The position numbers were made by a program, and so were the translations under genes. A DNA stretch of 64,000 nucleotides from Molossus alvarezi (taxonomy: Eukaryota > Chordata > Mammalia > Chiroptera > Molossidae): assembly GCA_037176705.1 (NCBI GenBank), contig CM073895.1:992001-1056000 (forward strand), given 5' to 3'. A model generated the notes under the pieces. It made no database searches. It had not been told where the DNA came from and worked only from the letters and a program-made list of their open reading frames with translations. The number at the start of each line of letters is the position of its first letter. The first letter of the stretch is position 1. Shown here piece after piece: positions 56,531-64,000 of this stretch.

Positions 56531-58455
56531 GACGTTCTCTGTCACGCAGCTGGGCAGTGGCCTCCTCTCCCGGTGCCGGGAGATCTCTCCTCCGGCCCTG
56601 GGCTCAGACGGCACCGGACAGAGGGACTCAAAGACAGAGACTCAAGGACATTGGGGGTTTGGGGCTGCATCCCAGAAGCTGAGCCCTGTGGCCACATCCA
56701 GGGAGGAGCAGAGGTTTGGGGGGCTCTAGGGGCCACGCGGCTCCTGTCTCTGTCCCGCGCCAGGGTGCCAGCGTGGGGCCTTCTTGGATTTGGCGATGGG
56801 AGAACAGAGGCCATCGAGTCCCCACAAACACCACCAGCCCCTCCCCATGTCTGCTGCCTCCGAGGACGCGGGTGACAGGTCACGGCTCCACGGCCCTGGG
56901 CCACTGGAGCTCTGACAGGCGGCCCTGAGAGGGGCCCGATTCCCAGCGCCGTCAGTCAGCTGGGAGGAAGCAGGGGCGCAATCAGAGGAGCAGCTGTACT
57001 GGCTTCTGCTGCAGGGGCCAGAACACCGGCTCTGTGGGCACAGTCGGCCAGGCACAGTGCCCTGCGGTGCCCCTGCCCCAAGCCCCCTCGAGGGGTGCAC
57101 CAGAGACTGGGTGTGAATCAGACAGGGCGCCCCACTGGGCCATCTGCCCTCAGCTGGCACAGTCTGCCCAGGTGTCCTCAGTGTCCCCAGGCTGTGAGGG
57201 CAGGATCCTGGAGGATGCTCACCCACAGGCAGGGCTCCACGGGCAGAGTGACCACTGAGGTCCAGGGGCTCCAGCCAGGGGCACAGAGCCCAGCTGCTTC
57301 CCAGAGAACCAGACCCTGTCCGAGGGCAGAGGAGGGTGTTGGCCCCCTGCCCAAACCACAGGCCGGGCTCACACCTTCCCCTCCAGCCCAGCTCCAACTC
57401 TAGGCTCCCACTTCCTCAGGACCCTTCCTCAAATCCTGCTGCCCCTTTGGGCCCTGTGCCAAGAGACTAGGCTGCAGGGCCATGCTGGGGGTGAGACAGC
57501 CAGAGAGCAGGGTGTCCAGGCTTCAGGATGACCAGGAGCTGGGGGCCAGCAGAGAACAGGAGGCAGAGGAGCAGCAGGGATGGATCTGGGTCAGCCGGGC
57601 TCCCAGCCACCTCCGGGCAGCAGGGGGTGGCAGTCCAAGCTCAGCCAGCGCCACGGACACAGGACAGTGCTGCCCAGGAGCAGCGCTCCCTCCCCCTTGC
57701 CCCAGCTGGGCACTCTCCAGTCTGCGTGACCCCAGGCAGGGTTGCTGCTCCCCTTCTCCCTGGGCACTCCCTGGGAGTGGAGCTTCCAAGCTCCAGATGG
57801 CACCTTGCGGCTCCCAGGCTGGGTCAGAACTGCTGGCACCAGCCCTCATCCCCGGCACCCAGGTTGTGCCCTGAGGCCCAACCTTCTGCCGAGGCTTCCG
57901 GCGAACGTGGAGGTGGGTTCAGAGTCCACGAAGCTGCTGGGCCCCTCTGAGCTGCTGCCAGGGCCCTGCCTGCCCCAGCGCCCCCTCCTGCCTGCCCTGG
58001 GCGTGCAGGCTGCCCTCCTTCTGCTGTACAAGCCCACGGGGAGCTATTTTAAGCCAGCTTTGTGCTGCCGCCAGCACCCACGCAGCCAGGCCCACCCGGG
58101 CAGGAGCCCTCGCCTGATTCCGCCACCAGCAATCACTCCCTCCAGCCTGCAGGCTGCTATTTCTGCTGTGTATTTACAGGGCAGGAAAAAGAGACGGGAA
58201 AAACTGCTTTTTAAACGCAGAGTTCTATTCTGGTCATGATGACAGGAGCTGATCGAGGGCCAGGGGCGGAGCAAGACCTGCAGCTGAGTGGAGCTGGCCT
58301 GGGAAGGGGCCTGGCTTTCCTGGGCTGGGGAGGGGGCCAGGAGGCAGCCAGCGCCCCCAAGCTCCTCATTCCGGCAGGGTTGGCTCTTGGGGGCTGGTGG
58401 CTTCCTTGTCTGTGATCTCTGGCGGGGGCTGGAATTCATATTGTCAACAGAAACT
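56531..58455. other. Intergenic, GC-rich, nothing coding recognised
   Basis: Downstream of GABRD. No splice-consistent exon was found. The most distinctive piece is the AT-rich block at 58,115-58,260. Confidence 0.55.
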
Positions 58456-58458
58456 CTT

Positions 58459-58698
58459 CTTTTTGTTGTTGATCCTCACCCGAGGAGGAGATTTTTCCAC
58501 TGATTTTAGGTAAGAGTGGGAGGTGGGGGGAGGGGAGAGAAACACCCATGTGAGAGAGACACATGGATTGATGGCCTCCCACACGACCCCATCCGGGGCT
58601 GAGGATCACACCTGCGACCAAGGTACGTGCTCTTGACCGGAATTGAACCCACAGTCCCCAAGCCACCACTCCACCTGCTGAGCTAAACTGAGCCAGGG
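58459..58698 (-). mobile_element. Ves-like SINE, type A, diverged
   Basis: Inverted copy, GTTGATCCTCACCCGAGGAG to AGCTAAACTGAGCCAGGGG; more diverged than most here. Confidence 0.83.
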
Positions 58699-58924
58699 GT
58701 TCACACAGACCCAATACTTCCCTGAGAACTGGGGTGCTGTCCCCCACACCAGTTGGGCCAGAGGGTCAGGGGCAGCACCCCAGCTCCGCCCACACCTGCA
58801 GCGGGGCAGAAGGAGCACTGACTCCCCTCTGAGTGAGGCAGAGGGCCCCTCGCCCACACCTGGTGCAGCAGTTGGGTTTCCACACAAGCAGAGCCTGAGA
58901 CAAGGACTCGGGTGCAGAGAGTTT

Positions 58925-59325
58925 ATTTGGGGAGGCGTGTTGGTGTCTCGGGGCCACCAAGCAGGGGACTTAAACAACACACATCTATTCTCTCCCAGGT
59001 CCAGAGGCCAGAGTCCAAGCTCCCAGAGTGGGCAGGGTGGTTCCTTCTGAGGGAGAGCCCGGCCCCGCCCCACCCCCGCCAGCTCCTACCACCTCTGGCT
59101 CTCTCTGGCCTTCCTTGGCTTATAGCTGCATCTCCGGCTCTGCGTCCAGAGTCACCTGGCCTTGTCCTGTGCGTCCTCCCCTCGTGACATCGGATTGGGG
59201 GCTCCTTAATCCAGTGTGCCCTCATTTTAACTAGCTACAGCTGCAAAGGCCCTTTTTCCAAATAGTCTCATTCTGAGGTTCGGGGTGAACATAAATTTGG
59301 GGGGGGGCACTGTTCACCTAGTCCG
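58925..59325 (+). mobile_element. Ancient interspersed repeat, copy 2 (family not fixed)
   Basis: Same wording as 50,030-50,440: GACTTAAACAACACACATCT, CCTTCCTTGGCTTATAGCTG, CTACAGCTGCAAAGGCCC and AACATAAATTTGGGGG. Confidence 0.65.
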
Positions 59326-59329
59326 GGGT

Positions 59330-60010
59330 GATGCACCAGAAGAGGGCATAGGGAGAGCGGAGGGAAAGCCACGGAGGTGCTTTACTGGCCTGGGTGCCAC
59401 TGGGGACCCCTGCAGAGCACAGGAAGGCACTCCTGAATTGTCCCTCTGAAGAATGAGGGGCTGGGGCATTTATCACCAGCTCCTTCTCCCCCAGGGCTGC
59501 CCACGTGCCAGCCAAGAGGACACCCCTGCAGCCACGCAGAGCGCTGGAGGTGCTGCCCAAGGCGCCACACAGCCGGGCGTGGTTGCCTGCAGGGGTCACG
59601 TCTGCTCAGGACACCACTGGTCCCTCAAGGTGGCGGCTGTCACAGCAGCACCAACACTTCCCAGGTGCCCAGGTACCTGCTGTGGAACCCTGGTAGGTGC
59701 GGTCTCTCAAAGCTCCGGCTGTCCTGCCAGGGGAAGGGTCATCGGGGGTGAGTGACGGCTGAGGGCTGCCTCTGGATGAGGCTGGTTGTCCTTTGGGAGT
59801 GGACGCCTGGGCTCTGCCCACAGGAGGCTCCTGACTTTGGCTGACAAGTCCCAGGGGATCTTCTTCCCCCTTGGGGCAGCTGAGGTGATTTCCTGAGAGA
59901 GAGGTGCCAGACATAGCTGGGTGTGAGGCCATGGGGCCTAGAGTCTCCTGCTCCACAGGGCCCTGCGGGGCCATGTGCTGGTTTGTTGGGACCACCTGGC
60001 AGGGGTCCCA
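59330..60010. other. Intergenic, nothing recognised
   Basis: GC-rich sequence without a supported gene or repeat. Confidence 0.5.
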
Positions 60011-60029
60011 CTTTCTTCTGTTCCTGAAT

Positions 60030-60215
60030 GTGTGTGCTTGCATGTACAAGTACTGTGTGTGCACATGGTTGTGTGCAGGCATGCATGTGTGTGCAAGTAC
60101 TGTGTGTGCACATGGTTGTGTGCCTGTGTGCCTGTATGTGCACATACTGTGTGCCTGTGTATGCACATGCGCCTATGTGCACATGTGTGTGCAGGTATGC
60201 ACGTGTGTGTGCAAC
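60030..60215. repeat. TG-rich imperfect repeat
   Basis: Words such as GTGTGTGCACATGGTTGTGTG and CAAGTACTGTGTGTGCACA recur, with about a 50-bp spacing at first. The open frames on both strands are Cys/Val/His artefacts. Confidence 0.85.
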
Positions 60216-60950
60216 CTTAGATCTCAAAGGTCATGCAGAGCCTGTGGTGGAATTTGTCTCCACTCCACAGCCAGCCGTAGTGTCGCCTCCCACCTGCAAC
60301 CCTGCAGCTGACACGGCAGACCTGTGGAAGGTACAGACGTTTGCTCTCCCAGTTCTTTCCTTACAATGGAGTCCCAGAAGTGGTGTCATGAGACCAAATG
60401 ACATCAACATCTTTAAGACTCTGGATGCACTTTATCACCTTGCTTTCTAGAAGGCGGTCCCAGCCACACCTCCGGGTGGATTGTGTGAGACTCCTCTGCC
60501 CCGGCCCAGGACCGGTCTCAGGATGAAGCTTTTGCTCCCCACCAGGCCTGTCACCCTGACCAGGAGCAGTTTACAGGCAGTGCCAGACGTTGGGCCACTC
60601 CACCGCGGCCACCGTCTGTCTCAGAGCAGAAGGCAAAGGAAACTGGAAGAGGGGCTCAGCAAGGTGGCGGCACAGATGGATCCCCCACGTGTGCGGCTGT
60701 GCAAGCCCCGTCCCTCGAGCTCCGCTCCCCACGTGAGGACAGACCCGGCTCAGCCTGGAGCTGGAGACCGGACCTGGCTCTGCCACTGTCTCCCTGTGAC
60801 GCTTCAAGTTAACCCTGACCCTGTCCGTCTTCATGTGGCTGAAATAGTGTGAGCCTGCAGCCCACGGAGCGGCGGCATTGCCGTGGTGATCAAGGTTTTG
60901 GGTGCCACCTCCTCAGATGTACATCAGGCCACTTTGGATTTTAAATATAG
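60216..60950. other. Intergenic, nothing recognised
   Basis: No supported exon; the wording at 60,350-60,450 suggests diluted L1-like sequence but is not assignable. Confidence 0.45.
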
Positions 60951-60960
60951 TCCCAGGCAA

Positions 60961-61117
60961 CTGAGCGTCGTCCCCTGGACTGAGAGGACCGGCAGGTCAG
61001 GGCACATGCCTGGGTTGTAGGCTCCATCTCCAGTGAGGGGCATGTAGGAGGCAGCCGATCCATGTTTCTTTCTCACATCAATGTTTCTCTCTCTCTAAAA
61101 AAAAAAACAATAAAAAC
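60961..61117 (+). mobile_element. Ves-like SINE, type B, 5'-truncated
   Basis: Forward copy lacking the first part of the head; it starts TGAGCGTCGTCCCCTGG and ends TCTCTCTAAAAAAAAAAAC, followed by a (TA)n run. Confidence 0.85.
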
Positions 61118-61149
61118 ATTATATATATATACATATATAATTCCAGGCA

Positions 61150-62630
61150 GACAGGGGTATGGGAAAGTGGTCAGGGTCTGCCTCTGGGTGCATCGTCTGT
61201 CTGTCTGCCTCCCTGGTGCTCTGACCCAGGAGACTGAGGAGACCGTGGAGATGGGCCTCACTATGCAGCATGTCCCCATCGGCCTGGGCTGGAGCTGGCT
61301 GTCATGTGGTGTCCCAGCCCTGGCTTTGCTGGCCCTGTGACCCTAGACAAAGTACTGGGCCACCCTGACCCTCAGTGTCCTCATCCAGAGAATGGGGCTG
61401 TGATACCACATCCTCGAGGGTGCCAAAGGTCCCTGAGGTTTTGCCTGACCCCAAAGGGACCTCCCGGGGTTAGCTGGAAGGGCCCCCTCCCCAGGCTGGC
61501 ATTGGGGCCTGCGTCACAAACTTGGCACTGGGCAGAGCCCCGTCCTGCCCCAGCCAACATCTCCCACCCAGGGCACTGCCTCGGAAGCACCGGAGCCCCT
61601 TCCTCCTGCCGTGTCCCTGCCGCGCCCTCTACTGGGAACGCACAGCACTGCGCTCCAGGGAAGGAGGTCGCTCCTGCTACCAGCACCCAGTGGGCAGGCC
61701 AGGATGCTGTCCAACGTCCTGCGGGCACCCATCGGCCCCACCACCAAGAATGACCGGGCCCAAATCCTAGCCACGCAGACCCTCACTGTGGAGGATCCAT
61801 GTGTAACCACAGGTAGTAGATGGTGCACTTAGAGCTGAGAGGCAATCATTAGTAACTGGCCCACGGATGCACGCACACACAGGCACGCATGCACAGCACT
61901 CTGCTCCCTGCAGCCACAGGGCCTTTGCACAGGACAGCTCTCTGCCTCCCCTGCTTTCCCGCTCCCCATCCTCAGACCCACAGCGGCCTCTCTGCCAGGA
62001 CCTGGTCAGACCTGATCACTCCAGCAGGGCTGCCATGTCTGTGTGACCCAGTGACAGTGGCCTGTCCCCCGACCTGTGTGCAGGGTCCATGAGGGAGCAG
62101 CCATGTCTGGCAGCCTCCCCACTGCACCCTGGCACAACTTGGGGCCCCCACTCGGCCCTCGGTGAACATCCGTTGAATGAATGAGTGAACAAGTGAAGTG
62201 AATGTCGTCACAAACTGGCTTCTCCAAATCCCATGGTCCATGACGAAGCCGTCCATCCCTGGCACACTGCACGGGCCAAGCACCTGCCAGCAGACGTCCT
62301 GGGCTCTTCCCGTGACCTGCTGAGTCCTCGCCACCCGGTTGGGTCAGTCCCACACCCACCAGGATGATCGCCACCCCCGCCCCCTGGGCTCCAAGAGGTG
62401 CCAGCTCCCACAGTCGACTCTTTCCGGGCACGAATGCTGTCTGTGAGCTTCAATGAGGACGGCGTCGCCTGGCGAGGTTCTGGTGAAGGACCCCCTGGGA
62501 GGGACAGCGACCCCATGGGAAGCTTTGGTCTGATGAGTCTCCCTGAGCACATGTTTTGCCTGGCTTTCACCCTTTACCTCAAGGGTCTCAAAATTATTTG
62601 AAAGTATCATCATAAAGAACATTTATCAAA
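61150..62630. other. Intergenic, nothing recognised
   Basis: About 1.5 kb of GC-rich sequence. Several short open frames overlap on both strands, but none has a domain or splice context I can support. Confidence 0.5.
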
Positions 62631-62642
62631 GAAAATCAGAGG

Positions 62643-62826
62643 GCCCTGGCTGGTGCGGCTCAGTTGGTTAGGCGTCCTCCTGGGCACTGACAGAGGTTGC
62701 TGGTTCGATTCCCGGTCAGGGCTCGATCCCCAGTGAGGAGCATGCAGGAGGCGGCCAATCAGTGTTTCTCTCTCTGTCTCCCTCTCCCTTCCTCTCTCTC
62801 TAAAATAAATAAAAATGTATTTTAAA
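62643..62826 (+). mobile_element. Ves-like SINE, type B
   Basis: Forward copy, head GCCCTGGCTGGTGCGGCTCAG with an internal deletion; tandem with the next copy. Confidence 0.9.
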
Positions 62827-62828
62827 AA

Positions 62829-63051
62829 GCCCGACTGGTGTGGCTCAGTGGTTGAGCATCGACCCTGCACCAAGAGGTCACCGGTTTGATCCCTGATCAG
62901 GGCACATGCCCAGTTGTGGGCCCGATCTCCAGTGGGGGGCATGCAGGAGGCTGCCAGTCGATATTCTCTCTCATCGATGTTTCTCTCTCTCTCCCTCCTC
63001 TCTCTCTAAAATCAACCAATAAAAAAACAAGTAAAAAAAAATTTAAAAAAG
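62829..63051 (+). mobile_element. Ves-like SINE, type B
   Basis: Forward copy, head GCCCGACTGGTGTGGCTCAG. The pair is flanked as a unit by GAAAATCAGAGGG and GAAAATCACAGGG. Confidence 0.9.
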
Positions 63052-63059
63052 GAAAATCA

Positions 63060-64000
63060 CAGGGTGAGGGGGGGCCAGGTGACCCCTGGGGGAGGGAGCT
63101 GGCTGGAGGCCATGCTGCCCCACTGCCCTCTGTGGGCCTGACTACCCTCCTCCACCCCTCAGCCCCACACCTGGTGGAGAGCACAGCCTGGTGACCACCT
63201 GCACCTCTGCCCTCCAGTCCCCGGTGACAGCAGGGGCCGGAAGGCTGGTGGTCTCCTCAGGAACGGCCCCAGCCACCCTCGAGAGAGGGGGCAGGTCTGG
63301 CCTGGAAGACTTCTCCGCTCACACCCTTCCATGCTGTTGAGGTTTCAGAAAAGCCCGTTGAAAACACACGACAGGCCTCTGTGTTTTCCATTCGGGAAGA
63401 GTGGGAGCTGGTGATCACGGCAGGGCACGAGGCCTCTGTGGACCCCCGCAGCTTCGGGGCTGTCCTGGCCTGGGCTTCGGGCCAAGGGTCACTCCCACTC
63501 TGCCCGTCAGAGGCGCTGGCAGCCTCACGGTGTCGCTATGACTTTATGAAGAGATGACACCCTGCCCAGGGGCCCCTAGAACGGGGGCTTCACCTCTGCA
63601 TCATTCACTCATTCATTCGCTCCACGTGTGCCAGCTTCCCGGAGACCCAGGCTGACACCGTCTCAGCCCTTACCATGTCCGGCGGCAGAGGTGGCTGGAA
63701 GGTTTGGGAACAAAGACTCCGTCTGGTCACCGGAGCACAGAGCGGGCCCTGGGCACTGAGAAGCTGGATGGGCATGCCTGTGGGCCCGGACCACACCCTC
63801 TGCCCTTGAGGCCCCAGTGGGGTGGTTCAGTGGCTAGTGGCTGCCAGGAAGCCCCTGCAGTCACCCACCCTCACCCAGAGGCAGTCTGGGTGGGCCGATG
63901 GGGGGCTATGTGTGTGGAGCTAGTTGGTGAGGAGGACTCAAAAGCCCAGACCTTCACCCTCCCTGGGCAGAGGTGACCTTTCCTGGGCACCACAGGAGAC
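63060..64000. other. Intergenic right edge
   Basis: GC-rich unique-looking sequence. I do not see a PRKCZ exon, which synteny would place further right. Confidence 0.5.

Noticed and set aside
59606..60450. Cys/His/Val-rich open frames on both strands
   Set aside because: They come from the TG/CA-rich imperfect repeat.
57000..64000. Possible PRKCZ first exons
   Set aside because: Expected next by human synteny, but no translation resembling its PB1 start with a splice donor was found; it probably lies beyond the right edge.

Overview
The window is nuclear DNA from a placental mammal, almost certainly a yangochiropteran bat. It is GC-rich and has large intron-split genes. It carries about 48 copies of tRNA-derived SINEs with the head and the TCTC-rich body of the bat Ves family, alongside L1, L2/MIR and hAT-like debris. 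Two SINE types are used below. Type A has a head like TTTGGCTCAGCGGTTAGAGC and a tail ending GAGGATAAA. Type B has a head like GTGTGGCTCAGTGGTTGAGC and a tail ending AATCAATAAA. Family or species cannot be fixed from the sequence alone. The order CFAP74 (minus), then GABRD (plus), then a gene-free stretch matches human 1p36.33, where PRKCZ follows further on.

Left part (1-33.2 kb, minus strand): the 5' half of the cilia and flagella associated protein gene CFAP74. I could chain 20 coding exons by splice sites and reading phase, from an ATG at 25,872-25,874 down to 323. They sum to 2,433 nt, or 811 codons with no frame break. The protein runs from an acidic N-terminus through a long coiled coil (about residues 52-440) and a linker to ASH/Ig-like domains. 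The gene continues beyond the left edge. Intron 1 spans 25.9-33.0 kb and leads to a CpG island (32.8-33.4 kb) with an RFX X-box-like site, the likely promoter. One exon (19,781-19,873) is uncertain.

Middle (33.4-45.0 kb): a gene-free spacer between the two divergent genes. It is packed with Ves SINEs, including nested and same-site insertions. It also has a CCAAT/octamer/TATA cluster at 35.7-35.9 kb, a Tigger-like remnant, and an unusual U6 snRNA-SINE chimeric retrocopy at 38.65-38.93 kb.

Right part (45.0-56.5 kb, plus strand): GABRD, the GABA-A receptor delta subunit, complete in nine coding exons. The spliced reading frame is 452 codons plus stop, with signal peptide, two N-glycosylation sequons, Cys-loop, four membrane segments and a polyadenylation signal. 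Intron 3 is almost entirely a GC-rich minisatellite. From 56.5 kb to the end I see no gene, only repeats and one AT-rich island.

The two genes are not functionally linked: one serves motile cilia and the other extrasynaptic inhibition in neurons. Nothing in the window is a microbial-type system. The most unusual items are the U6-SINE chimera, the minisatellite-filled introns and the RFX-type site.
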